From: Akkermansia muciniphila
Lineage (GTDB): Bacteria > Verrucomicrobiota > Verrucomicrobiia > Verrucomicrobiales > V1-33
Length of the DNA stretch: 64,000 nt
Direction: 5' to 3'
Assembly (NCBI GenBank): GCA_945900785.1
Contig: CAMDJM010000010.1
Location: forward strand, 1-64,000
Shown: positions 50,981-61,500 of the stretch, one piece after another
How the letters are laid out: each line of letters begins with the position of its first letter
How positions within the stretch are numbered: position 1 is the first letter of the stretch
Notes under the pieces: generated by a model
What the model saw: only the letters and a program-made list of their open reading frames with translations
What the model was told of the DNA's origin: nothing
The model's database searches: none
Translations under genes and position numbers: made by a program

Positions 50981-53047
50981 TTACTCCCACCAACGATAGG
51001 TCGCGCTCACCCGGAACTGACGCGGCTCCACCGGATGCAGGTGAATGTCCGCGACCCCGGCGGCGGGCTCTCCCGGCAGGCGGCTTTCATAGTAGTATTC
51101 GATATCGTTGTCCCCCCGGTCCAGCAGATTCAGGCAATCCACCGCTACATCCCAATTTTTCCACTTGTAGCCCAGCCGCGCATTCACCTGGAAGCCGGCT
51201 TTTGACTCCACCCGGCCGCTTTCCTCCAAGGGACGCGGGGAGAAGTAGCGGGCCCGCAAACTGGAATAAACCCCTTTTTCCTGCCCCACCGTCAACCCGG
51301 CGGACAGCATGTGTTCCACCGCCCCGGGGATGTAGGATTCATCCCCCGGCACATCTTCAAAGCGGGCGTGGCTCCAGGCGTATTCCCCATCCAAGGTGAA
51401 CCAGGTGGTGGGGCGGTAATAGGCGGAAAGCTCCACGCCATAACGATGCGATCCCGGCCCGGCCTCGGTGCGCCCGGCATCACCGACATAGACAAATTCG
51501 CTGTCACTATCCAGTACCCACAAGGCGGCAGTAAACGTCAGGTCCGGCACCGCATTGCTCCGCACTCCAATCTCCGCGCCCTTCGTCCGCACCAGGGGAT
51601 CCACCGGGTCCACCCGCTCCCCGCTGACCGGATCCCGGCTGATCGTCACCCCGCGGGCATCATTGCTATGAAAACCCAAACCGCCATTCAGATAAATTTC
51701 GGTCTCCGCCCACGGCCCGAAAACCAACTGGGCTTTCGGACTGGCAATCCCGGCCCAATCCGTGCCGCTATTCGCGGCGCGGTCGCTGGCGACATCAAAA
51801 TAAAACAGATCCCCCCGCAGGCCGGCTCCGGCGCGCAGCCACGGCGTCAGTTGCGTCCCGTGATCCACCAGCAAACTGTAACTGCCTTCAAAAATGTCGT
51901 CCTCCCGCACCGTTCCGATCCGTTCACGCCGCTTCGTTTTGTAAAGGCCGATGCCATCCATCATATCCATCCGCGTCTGTAATCCCGCCGTGGTGGTGCT
52001 GGCCAGCTTCCCGATGTCGTAGCGCCATTCCCGGGTCAAATTCGCTCCAGTGAAAAAGCGTTTGTCAAATTGCTCAAACTGATCGCCCCGCAGCGGATCA
52101 TCAAGGAAATAGGTGAAATCGGAGAAGAGATCGAGATCGTAATAACCACCCCAGACATCCAGTTTCGTCGTAGTATTCCCGTCCTTCTGCTGCCAGTTCA
52201 ATTGCAGGCTGTAGCGGCTGGTTTCCCCGGTGTCAGTGGTCTGCGGGGAGCTGAAACGGTCCACCTGCCCGGACTGGATGGCCCGCAGCGGAATTTGATC
52301 CGTGGAGTGCCAGGTGCCCCGGTAGCCGAGGGCCGTGACATCGAAATAATTGTCTTCGTCCCCGGTGTGATAGCGGACAAATCCATTCCACCGCTGGTAG
52401 TTGTCAGGAATTTCCCATGGCCCGTTTTCCTCCGAAAACTCCCCACCCAGAGTCAGCGTGCCATCCCCCACTTTCCACGAATCGCCGAGGAGTGCCCGGT
52501 AATATTCATTCTCGCCAAACGAAAAACTGGCGATGCCCTGCGGCAGTTCATGGAAGAGCCGGTAGGACGCCCCGCCGGTGGAGGAGAGGTCCCCCAATTC
52601 CGCAAAATATGGCCCCTTAAAATAGTCCAGTCCCTCCACGAACTCCGGCACCAGAAAGTTCAAATCGGAATACCCCTGACCATGCGCATGGGTCCGGAAA
52701 TTCACCGGCATCCCATCCAGCGAAATCCCGAAATCCGTGCCGTGATCGAGGTTATAGCCGCGCAGAAAATACTGGTTCGCCTTCCCCCCACCGGCATGCT
52801 GCGTCACGATTACGCCGGGCACCACTTCCAGCAATTCGCCGCGCCGCAAAAACGGACGCTGGCTCAGTTCCCCGTTATTCGCCTGCCCCTTGGTTGCGCT
52901 GCGGGCGATGCCCAGCAGATCCTCCGCTTTGCCGGTCACGATGATCGGTTCCAATTCCACGGCATCGCCCGGAGCCGGGGGGAACTGCTGGGCCGGGGCG
53001 GTGAAGGTGAAACAAGTGGTGATGAGTAAAAACGGACGATGTGCCAT
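50981..53047 (-). CDS. TonB-dependent outer-membrane receptor
   Basis: This 688-aa protein has a signal peptide (MAHRPFLLITTCFTFTAPAQ), TonB-box-like LEPIIVTGKAEDL, and a plug with RRGELLEVVPGVIVTQHAGGG (split at GVIV), YFLRGYNLDHGTDFGISLDG and DYFKGPYFAELGDLSSTGG. The barrel ends RQFRVSATYRWWE. The plug HGTDF and SLDGMPVN motifs are of the metal-chelate type often next to CnrYXH-like or CzcCBA genes. It converges with the rhodanese gene and is divergent from the anti-sigma/sensor/sigma cassette. The ATG at 53047 is used; an upstream one at 53110 is less likely. Confidence 0.92.
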   Translation of the reverse strand: MAHRPFLLITTCFTFTAPAQQFPPAPGDAVELEPIIVTGKAEDLLGIARSATKGQANNGELSQRPFLRRGELLEVVPGVIVTQHAGGGKANQYFLRGYNLDHGTDFGISLDGMPVNFRTHAHGQGYSDLNFLVPEFVEGLDYFKGPYFAELGDLSSTGGASYRLFHELPQGIASFSFGENEYYRALLGDSWKVGDGTLTLGGEFSEENGPWEIPDNYQRWNGFVRYHTGDEDNYFDVTALGYRGTWHSTDQIPLRAIQSGQVDRFSSPQTTDTGETSRYSLQLNWQQKDGNTTTKLDVWGGYYDLDLFSDFTYFLDDPLRGDQFEQFDKRFFTGANLTREWRYDIGKLASTTTAGLQTRMDMMDGIGLYKTKRRERIGTVREDDIFEGSYSLLVDHGTQLTPWLRAGAGLRGDLFYFDVASDRAANSGTDWAGIASPKAQLVFGPWAETEIYLNGGLGFHSNDARGVTISRDPVSGERVDPVDPLVRTKGAEIGVRSNAVPDLTFTAALWVLDSDSEFVYVGDAGRTEAGPGSHRYGVELSAYYRPTTWFTLDGEYAWSHARFEDVPGDESYIPGAVEHMLSAGLTVGQEKGVYSSLRARYFSPRPLEESGRVESKAGFQVNARLGYKWKNWDVAVDCLNLLDRGDNDIEYYYESRLPGEPAAGVADIHLHPVEPRQFRVSATYRWWE

Positions 53048-53212
53048 AAATTTGATGGAGGCGAAGCGAATATTTGGCGAACTGCTACTGCTGGCGAACT
53101 GGCGGAACAAATTGTTTGCCTGCGTTCATGGCTTGAACGACAAAACCCCGTTCCATCCCATGGACGAACTTCCGGCCCCTTCCGGAAAAGGCGCCCTCCC
53201 CTCTCCTGACTT

Positions 53213-53497
53213 ATGAATCTGCCTGAACTCGACCGGCTTCTCCGCGGGGCCCCAGCCAGTCCAGTGGCTGGTCTGGCGGACTCTATATTATCAAAACTCC
53301 CCGGCATGCGTTTTGTGATCCCGGGCAGCCGTCCCGGCCTCCGCATCCTTTTTCTTGCAGGCATTCTCGGGCTGGGCACGGCCTTGGCTACCAGTCTGGT
53401 GGGCCGCAAAACCGCCGCATCCAAATCCGGCCCTCCCCCGTTGACCCTGTTCCAGCCCGGAGCCGTCGAGCCCCGGTCCGCCCCTTCGCCTCCATGA
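53213..53497 (+). CDS. CnrY-like short anti-sigma factor candidate
   Basis: This 94-aa protein has a cytoplasmic helical stretch (LPELDRLLRGA, GLADSILSKLPG, about 1-40), one membrane segment (LRILFLAGILGLGTALATSL, about 43-62) and a short Pro-rich periplasmic tail. Size, topology and position directly before a CnrX-like sensor and an ECF sigma gene match CnrY (95 aa), the membrane anti-sigma of the Ni/Co system. Direct sequence similarity cannot be confirmed by eye. Its stop overlaps the sensor start (ATGA). Confidence 0.65.
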   Translation: MNLPELDRLLRGAPASPVAGLADSILSKLPGMRFVIPGSRPGLRILFLAGILGLGTALATSLVGRKTAASKSGPPPLTLFQPGAVEPRSAPSPP

Positions 53498-53949
53498 ATC
53501 CCCGCAGCAATATCATCCTTTGGCTCATCGCCACGGTTGCCGTCGCTGCGCTCACCGCATGGTCCGTCACCCATCGCGTGCCGCCAATAACCGCCAGCGC
53601 TCCGCCAGGCCACGCGCCATCCCTCCACGAGTGGATGCACCAGCAACTGGATATTACCCCGGAACAACACACCACCCTGGACCAGTTGGAAACCAACTAT
53701 GAAGCCGAGCGCGTGCGCCTGCGGCAACTCATCCGCCAACTCGGCAGCGACCTCGCCATTGCCATCCGCGACGCCGCCCCGGATGCCACCATCATCGCCG
53801 CCCAGGAAAAACTCCACGCCGCCCAGGGGCAACTCCAGCAGGCCACCCTGCGCCACTTTATCGGAATGAAACAACACCTCACCCCCGCCCAGGCCATCAA
53901 GCTGGCGGCATGGACCCATGACAGCATCCTCCTCCAGCCCGAGCCTTGA
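53494..53949 (+). CDS. CnrX-like periplasmic metal sensor
   Basis: This 151-aa protein has one N-terminal membrane anchor (about 7-26), then a helical periplasmic domain of the CnrX/Spy/Metal_resist type. The Ni/Co ligands of CnrX (His42, His46, Glu63, His119, Met123) have counterparts at His45, His49 (HEWMH), Glu66 (LDQLE), His121 and Met125 (HFIGM), with the same spacing. The helical hairpin DITPEQHTTLDQLETNYEAE, split here, and HLTPAQAIKL are also typical. It should bind Ni(II) or Co(II) and release the sigma factor through the CnrY-like partner. Confidence 0.82.
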   Translation: MNPRSNIILWLIATVAVAALTAWSVTHRVPPITASAPPGHAPSLHEWMHQQLDITPEQHTTLDQLETNYEAERVRLRQLIRQLGSDLAIAIRDAAPDATIIAAQEKLHAAQGQLQQATLRHFIGMKQHLTPAQAIKLAAWTHDSILLQPEP

Positions 53950-54562
53950 TCTCCTCCTCGCTTCCCTGCCGGAGGCCAGCAGCGCTCAGGCCACCACCGT
54001 TCCTGACACCCAGGAAAACCGCCTCATCCGCCGCGCCCAGGCCGGTGACACCGGTGCCTTCCGCACCCTCGTGGAGTTGCATGAGGACATGATTTTCCGC
54101 GTCTGCCACCAATGGCTCGCCCTGGAGGAGGACGCCCGCGAGGCTTGTCAGGATACCTTTGTCAAAGCCTGGCAGGCCCTCCCCGCGTGGCAGCCCCGGG
54201 CCCGGCTCAGCACCTGGCTATATCAAATCGCCCTGAATCAATGCCGCGACCGCGCCAGATCCCGGGCCTTCCGCCAGCGGCAGGCCACCACCAACTTCGA
54301 TCAGCTCACCGCCACTCCTGCGTGCCCGCATGCCAGTCCCGACCTCGCCGCCGTCCGCCGCGATGACATGCTCAAGCTCCAACAGGGTCTGGCCGCCCTC
54401 CCGGCAGCCTCACGGGAAATCCTCATCCTCTGCGCCATGGAAGGACTTTCCTATCAGGAGGCTGCCCTCGTGCTGAAGTGCTCCCCCCGCGCCATCGAAG
54501 GCCGTCTCTACCGCGCCCGCCAGCTCCTGCTTGCGTGGTGGAACAGGGAGTCCACCTCCTGA
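53918..54562 (+). CDS. CnrH-like ECF sigma factor
   Basis: This 214-aa ECF sigma has a variable 30-residue leader, region 2 (TGAFRTLVELHEDMIFRVC, split; EACQDTFVKAWQALPAWQ; RLSTWLYQIALNQCRDRAR) and region 4 (LPAASREILILCAMEGLSYQ, EAALVLKCSPRAIEGRLYRAR). Its start lies inside the sensor gene (32-base overlap), so the three genes form one transcript as in cnrYXH. The likely target is the divergent TonB receptor promoter or a metal efflux operon elsewhere; no such pump is in view. Confidence 0.88.
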   Translation: MTASSSSPSLDLLLASLPEASSAQATTVPDTQENRLIRRAQAGDTGAFRTLVELHEDMIFRVCHQWLALEEDAREACQDTFVKAWQALPAWQPRARLSTWLYQIALNQCRDRARSRAFRQRQATTNFDQLTATPACPHASPDLAAVRRDDMLKLQQGLAALPAASREILILCAMEGLSYQEAALVLKCSPRAIEGRLYRARQLLLAWWNRESTS

Positions 54563-54584
54563 ACCGGATGTGTAATTTTGCGGC

Positions 54585-54746
54585 CTCTGACATCCTGACC
54601 TGCCTGAAGGTGGGTGCTGGACCTTGGGGAAAGGAGATGAATCGATCGCCCCAGCCGCTTTGGAGAAAGTGGGGATGGCTTGCCGGTCGCCCCAGCATAT
54701 GGCGGTCTCCAGGATCACTGATCCCGGAGGGATCCCAGCAGGTAGC
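54585..54746. repeat. MITE-like sequence, copy 2
   Basis: Direct copy of the left 160 bases of the element at 22581, starting CTCTGACATCCTGACCTGCC and ending at the GGTAGC after the GATCCCGGAGGGATCCCAGC palindrome. Differences are mostly substitutions plus a short indel near 54663-54672. The right terminal repeat found in copy 1 is absent here; instead the sequence continues into a separate large palindrome. Confidence 0.85.
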
Positions 54747-54920
54747 TGGTGGTTGATCGCCAGCGACACCACCGGAACCCAAGCCAGGTTCTCCCGACCC
54801 GGGAGGGGTCGCAGGCGCAGCAGGCGGATGGGAGCAGGAGGGTGCTGCGACCCCTGACGGAGTCGGAACAAGCGATAGGTTTTTTCCGGTGGGGTCGCTG
54901 GCACTCAACCACCGGCTACC
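54741..54920. repeat. Large nested palindrome
   Basis: Outer 37-base arms (54741-54777 and 54884-54920) pair at 33 positions. Inside, GGGGTCGCAG (about 54806-54815) pairs with CTGCGACCCC (54845-54854) and GACCCGGGAGGGGTC forms its own hairpin. RNA or single-stranded DNA from it would fold into a long branched hairpin. It ends the metal island and lies before the small anchored protein gene; it may be a dispersed repeat and could act as a terminator. Confidence 0.85.
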
Positions 54921-54956
54921 CGATGTCAAGCCAGGCATTCCTGGAGAGGGACGGGC

Positions 54957-55535
54957 TCAGGGATTCGCCGGGATGGGCGGTGGGCGGGTTGGCAGGCGCC
55001 CGCTGGGGGACTGGACGGGAGGCACCGCTTTGACGGCTTCCGGAGCACCGGGCCGGAAACCCATGCCGCTTGAGGTGGCATGGAGCAGGCGTTTGGTTTT
55101 ACTGAAAAACAAGTGCAGGTTGCCGTGCGGGGCTTGCAGGACATCCACCTCATCCGGCCGGAAGGCGAACCACGGCGGAGCATCCGCCATCTCAGGAACC
55201 TTCGGCACCGGCACCAGCCCGAAGGCGTTGTCTTCGCGCAGGTATTTCACCAGTTCGGTCGATGGCTCAACGACGAGGAACCACTCCCACCGTTTCAGGC
55301 CAGCGGGATCGGTCCACTCCCGGCGCTCGGCGTGGAGAATCTGGTCACCGGTGCCAGGGGGCTGCCAGAAGGCCCGTCGGAAAACTTCCGCAGGGTCGAT
55401 TTTGACGACGGCCCGGGAGGCCAGAGGCTGGCTCACCGGAGCCGGGGGAGCCGGGGAACGGCTTTTCCCCGGCCCCAACACATAAGCCAGCCCGGCCAAG
55501 CCGAGGGCGGCGGCGATGAGACCGGAGCGCTTCAT
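54957..55535 (-). CDS. Anchored partner protein coupled to the giant surface protein
   Basis: This 192-aa protein has an N-terminal membrane/signal segment (MKRSGLIAAALGLAGLAYVLG), a Pro/Ala-rich linker and a globular domain (EVFRRAFWQPPGTGDQILHA, WEWFLVVEPSTELVKYLRED, PPWFAFRPDEVDVLQ, FRPGAPEA). It is a paralogue of the protein at 27773-28354. Its ATG overlaps the stop of the giant gene (ATGA), so both are made together. A role in export, anchoring or assembly of the giant protein is inferred from this coupling only. Confidence 0.75.
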   Translation of the reverse strand: MKRSGLIAAALGLAGLAYVLGPGKSRSPAPPAPVSQPLASRAVVKIDPAEVFRRAFWQPPGTGDQILHAERREWTDPAGLKRWEWFLVVEPSTELVKYLREDNAFGLVPVPKVPEMADAPPWFAFRPDEVDVLQAPHGNLHLFFSKTKRLLHATSSGMGFRPGAPEAVKAVPPVQSPSGRLPTRPPPIPANP

Positions 55536-58500
55536 CAGTTGCCGGAGTTCGAGTAGGTCCGCAGGAAGAGTTGGATGTCCTGCACGCTGGCGGCGAAGTT
55601 ATTCATGCCCATCTGCTCATCCTTGAGCAGCGTGATGGCAGGGATGACGATCTTCCATTGGCTGTTCCATACACTGCGGCCGATCAGGCGGGCGTTGGTG
55701 AAGACGGTCGGCAGGGAGCCGTCTTCGTAGAGCGAGGGATCCGCCACCATGCGGAAGGCCTGGTGCTTGCGGATCACCCATGGCCGTTCGGCGAAGGTAT
55801 CGTTCGGGCCGAAGAACTGGGTGGTGTTGAAATCACTGGCTCCCAGGTTGTAGGGCAGCGGCAGGGCCTGATCGACCACCTGCCAGCTGCGGACGTCTCC
55901 GGTGTCGCCCAGCGGCGTGCGCATGAAATCGTTGCCGCAAGGAATCAAATAGGCATACGGCGTCGCGCTGAGGGCTCCGGGCGCGGTGGATTCGCCAGCC
56001 GCCATGCCAACGTAACCCGGCAGGGCCACGCCGACGGCGGCGATCTTGGTGGCGAAGTTGCTCTGGCTGTAGGCATGGTCTCCCGCAGCCAGATCGAGGC
56101 CGAAGAAATTCTTACCGTCCTCCACGGTGGTGCTGAAGGGGATGATGAAGCCGGGAATCGCACTGCCGTCGGCTTTCTTCAGCCCGCGGCAATAGGCGGC
56201 CACCTGCGGGTCGGTCATGACGTTGGGCACGATGTGCTGCTCCAGCGTCTGCTGCCAGGCCTCATCGGAACTAGCGTTGGATAGATTGGCTTCAACATTG
56301 GCCGCGATGTTCTCGGCCCTTTCTTCCGGGCTGAGGGTCCCGGCGATCTCGCTGAGAAGCCCCACATGGGGCAGGATGCGGAACAATTCCTGACGCAGCG
56401 AGAACAACGTGTTGTAGTGATCCGGATTGTTGATCCCGAGACGCCCTTCGGCGACGGCGAAGTCCGCGTTGAGCTGGGCCATGGTGCCGGCCAGTCCGGC
56501 ATCACCAAGGGTGCTGGTGGTGGCTTGCGGCTCACCGCCAGTCAGATCCCCGAGCGAGCGGGAGGCGACGAGGCGGTTGATCACCGCTTGTCCCTGCGTG
56601 GTGCCGAGAAGGCCGGTTTCATAGTCATAGCTCTTGGCCGCGAGGTAGCTGTAGCGCCCCGCGAGGTCGAACAAGGTCCGGTATTGCACCAGCGCCTCGT
56701 TGCGGAAGGTACGGAAGGTCAGGTCCTTGGTCCGGTAGCCGTTAATGACGGCAGCGGCGCGCTGGCGCAGGGTTTCCCGCCGCAGCCGGAGGTCCTCGCC
56801 GGCCACCTGCAAGTTCTGGATCTTTTGCGTGGCGGTCTCGTAGGCGGTGGCCAGCTCGGTGAAGCGGGTATACATCCCGATCAGCCCACGGTAGGTCTGC
56901 TCAAATTCATACGCGGCCTGCAGTTCGTCCTGGGTGAAGCCGAGGCTCATAAGGGTGTTTTCTTTGATGAGTTCGAGGCCTCCGCCCACGGTCGCCTGAA
57001 GGACACGGGCTTGCGTGTTTGAAACCGCGGCTGTAGTATAGAACACAGTTTTTACATAACCGGCTAAGGTCCGCGTAGCCCCCCGCGCCGTGGAAGTCGC
57101 ATCAAGCGCTAACCCCACTGAAAGAGGCAGCATTTCTGAGATGTGCTCTCCGGTTTCAGCGAAGAGATCCCCGGCCATTATATTAGCCTCTCCGATCGAT
57201 TCCAGAACCGCCGCGGCAGTGTTATTTGCGACCAATGCGGTGCCGATGGTCGCCGTCGTGCCCAGCTGACCGTTGTGGCTGGTCACCAAGCCTTTGAAAA
57301 CCTCTGATTCCCGGTCGAAACGCGCCTTCAGGTCATCCAGATCGTCTCTGGCTGCCAGCAGGGCGACATGGGCGAGTTGTGCCTCGACCAAGGCGTCCTG
57401 CAGGGCTCCGGTTTTGGGCCGCTTGCCCAGCGCGGTGCCCGGACCGACCACATCGGCAAACTGCGCCCACTGGTTCGGCGTCACCTGGAAGGTTTTCTCC
57501 ACCGTGTCCGGCTGACCGTCATCGTCCATATCGCCCCCTTCATAGGACTTGATGATATCGTCAATTTTCCCGCCCGTGAACGTTTGATACGTCACCGGAT
57601 AGCGATAGGTCACGGTGACCGGCTTGGTGGTGTCGATCCAGTCGAGCGGCCGGTCGATGATCCACCAACGGTCAAAGTCCGCATCCGAATAACCCTGCGG
57701 ATATTTCCCGGGCCCGATATCACCGGGGTAGGGACTGCCGTAAATATCCAGAAGTTCCCGTTTGTAGGCGGCTTCCTCGCTCTGAATGGCGGTCTGCAGG
57801 TCGCTGATCTGGTTCTCCTGGTTGCGCAGCAGGCGGGTCATGGTGGCCGCCTGGTTAAAGGAGCCGGCGGCATTGTTCAGAGCCCGCAAGGCGCGTGCCG
57901 AAATCTGCTCGTAGTGGCTGGCCCCCCCGTCAACGCCTGAGAGCTCCTGGCCTTGCGAGTTGTTCCAGTACGGATCCAGGTCGAAGGCGATCGCCCCCGG
58001 GGACAGGCCCAGCGGATTGAGGCGGTCGTTGGCGGAGTCCATGGTGGTCTGGTAGCTAAGCGCCAGGGACGGCAGCTCGTTGAGTTCCGGCACCGTGGTG
58101 CGGTCCACAATCTGCACGCCGCTGTGACTCGGATCGTTATCCACATCCGGCAGCATCGCATTGCCGACGATCCAATGGAAGAAGGCGCCTTGGGTCGAGC
58201 GGCTGGCGGTTTCATCCAGGCCCTGACGCCGGACCACCGTGGTGCGGGGATTGGTCTTGCCATCGCGGAACTGCGACCAACCGGCATTCGGATCGTCCTT
58301 GTAGCTCTGGCGATGGACCAGCCCGAGCACCTGCTGGGCGGCGCGGCCGACGTTGGCTGCGGCGGCGGCAAATTTCCGCTCGTCCTTGTAGTCCACCGAC
58401 ACCGGCACGCCGAGCACCGTCACCGTCTCCGCGCTGGGAGTCCAGGTGAAGTAAGGGTGGGTGAGCAGCTTGTAATAGCCCTTGAGCGCGGTGAGGTAGT

Positions 58501-61500
58501 GGCCGTAGGCGTCGCCATGGCCTTGCGGGAACATCCGGTAGGCATCGGCGGCATCGACAATGCCATTGGCGGTGCTGGAGCCCGCCTTTTCGCTGATGTT
58601 GTAGTTCACGGCGTAGAGGGCCTCCCCGCTGTTGATGCCGCGTGTGTAGTTCCACCACAGGCGGTTGTAAGCGGGAGCCCCGGCCGTGCCTTGGGCACTG
58701 AAGTCATCCCGGCCGCGCAGCAGGGCCAGTTCCTCATCGAGCGAGCTGGCCACCTGGCCCTCGAAGGCGAAGCGGCTGGTGTTCACCTCGGTCACGCTGT
58801 CCTTGTCATCGACGGAGATCGTCGGATTGGCCGCGTCCGCGTAGGCCTCGTTGCCGAGGATGGTGTAGAGGTCGTTGAGATAACCGGCGGCGAGGATCAG
58901 CGCATTGTTGGTGCTGGCGGTGTCGAGGTTGGAATTGATGGTGAAGCCCTTGCCACGGTTGAGCACGGTCTCGTAAATCTCGATGAGCCCGGCGTCGTTG
59001 ACGTTCTCCATGTTGAGGGCGATGTCACCCTCCCAGCGGGTGCCGGCCTGGGTGATCATGGAGACATCGGTGTTAAGCGAGTTGCTGTAGAGATCTGTCA
59101 TCCGCTGGTTGAAGGGCGTGATCTTGGCGAGCACGCGCTTGATCCAGCCTTCGACGAGGGACGGGCGGGTCCAGTTCGACCACGTCCCTGCGGGGGTGGT
59201 GCCCTGGGCCTTGAGCCGGTAGCTCAGGGTGAAATTGACATCGCCCATCAGCACGGCGGGATTGCTGATGACCGCGGTGGGGTCCGCCCCCACCAGGATC
59301 GAGCTGCCGAGGCTGAAGGGAGTGCTGTCGGGATCGATCCAGGAGAGGCTCGGGGTGCTGTTGTCCAGCGGCAGAATCGGTGCCTGGCCGCTGCCGTCAT
59401 TGAATCCGTAGCGGTAGCGGAACTCGAAGTTCTCCGGCTGGCCACCGTAGTCGCCGCTGTGGCGCACGGTCACTTTTTCATCGAGCGGGTTGGACGAAAG
59501 CAGCACCTTGAGGTCTCCGGGATAAAGGTCGGGAACCACCTTGATGATCTGCATTTGCACCGGATCGCCTTCCGGCGTCTGATCGGGGTTTCTGCCATTG
59601 CCGAAGACCAGCGTCACATAACCGGTGCCGGAACCGGTGGAACTCAGGGCATACCCGGCCACCGCCGTGTCCGGATCGGTGATGTCGGAGCGTCCCTTCA
59701 CCGGGATCGTCTGATTCAGCGCGGCGACCACCTCATAGGTGCCCGGCCTGCTGGTGCTTTCACGGTAAGTCTTCAGGGTGGTGGCAAGCCCGTCGATGGC
59801 GGCATCCCAGACTGTCCTGTGGGCAGCGGCAGCGGCCGCCGGGAGAATGGCCTTGAGATCCGCCACATCCTGGGTGCTGAGCTGGTTGAGATTGAAATAA
59901 TCCAGGGTCGCGATTTCGTCCACAAACTCGCCGATGAGCACCAGTTCTTTCTGGACGGCATCGTAATAGAAGCGGTTTTGCAAGTGGGGCGCGAGGCCCT
60001 GGAAATAGGTTTTGCCAGCGTAGTCGCTGGTCCGGATCCCTGAGGGCAGTTTGGCCAAGGCCGACTTTTTCGCGCAGATCGGATCGTGCAAGGCCACCGA
60101 CGAGGCATTCAAGGTCTTGGCCATGGATTGCTGATAAACAACCTGCGCGCTGCTTTGGCCGAGCACTTGGGGGAGGCCGCCGCCATTGCTATAGCTGGCC
60201 TTCTGCTTTGCTAGAGTTTCCGCCATCAACAGCTCCGGCACCACTTTTTGCTGCGCCACCGGCAGGGACGGATCGTCCGGCCACTTCGGCAGATAGGTGA
60301 GGGTGACGGAAGATCCCTTTCCGTCGTTTTCGTCTGCGATGAACGGCTGGATGCTGCCCACCGCGGGCTGCGCGTTGAGGGCCCGGGCAGGGAAATCGAA
60401 GTCCGCGCGCTGGGTGTAATAAAACTTCATGCCGAAGGAAACCGCCGGTGCGGCAATTCTCACTTCGGGCGCGGCGGGGTAGCCACTGCCCTTGGCGGTG
60501 ACCGTGATCGACGTCACGCAGAAACCGTCGGTGTTTCCAATGGCCGAGGGTAACGAGGTGCCGGCGGCCAACTGGGTGCCACCCGAAAAAGTCAGGGTCG
60601 GTGCCGTGGTGTATCCCGTGCCGTTGCTGGTCATCTGAATCCCGGTGACGAAACCGCTGGTGAGCAGCGCCGTGGCGGTGGCACCCGTGCCGCCGCCGCC
60701 GCTGATGGTGACGGTGGGTGCCAAGGAATAGGTCCTCGTGCCAGGAGTGATGGTAAAGCTGGCGGAGGTGAGACCGCCAAGGACGGCGGTGGCCGTGGCG
60801 GGCGTTCCGCTGGCGGGCGGGGCCACGTTCACGACGGGCGGGGTCGTGTAGCCACTGCCTTTGGCGGTGACCGCGATCGAGGTCACACAAAAATTGTTAG
60901 CATTCCCATCGGCCGTGGGTGCGGTGCCTAAGTTCAACTGGGAGCCGCTAAAAAAAGTCAGAGTCGGTGCCGTGGTGTATCCCGTGCCGTTGTTGGTCAT
61001 CTGAATACCGGTAACGAGACCGCCGGTGAGCAACACCGTGGCTGCCGCACCCGTGCCGCCGCCGCCGCTGATGGTGACGCTGGGTCCCACGGAATAGAGC
61101 CTCGTGCCAGGAGTGATGGTAAAGCTGGCGGAGGTGAGTCCTCCAAGGACGGCGGTGGCCGTGGCGCTGGTTTTGGCGTGGGCACCGCGGAACAAATGAT
61201 GCGTACCCTTGCGATCCTCGAAGGTGAATTTGTCATAGGCAGCCCTGTAATTGATGGTTGCAGCGCCGGCGGTTGCGAGCAGCGGCAAAGTATCCTTGCT
61301 GGTGAGTTCCACTTCTTCATTGCGCACCGATTTATCGGCCTTCTTCGGCAGCGGCAGGAGTGACAGCGGCGTGGGCGGGGTGAGCGGCGTGCCGGCGATT
61401 TTGTCGTAAACCAGCGGGTAAGTCGCCGTCTGGCGGACCACCTTGGCCACGCGCATGGCAGGACGCTTGTCCCCGGCATCGGTGTATTGCAGCAAGACGA

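Noticed and set aside
57953-60043. Very long plus-strand open frame (about 700 codons) opposite the giant gene
   Set aside because: It mirrors the codon structure of the minus-strand gene, which has clear repeats and domains; the plus-strand translation is Gly/Val/Arg/His-rich without motifs.
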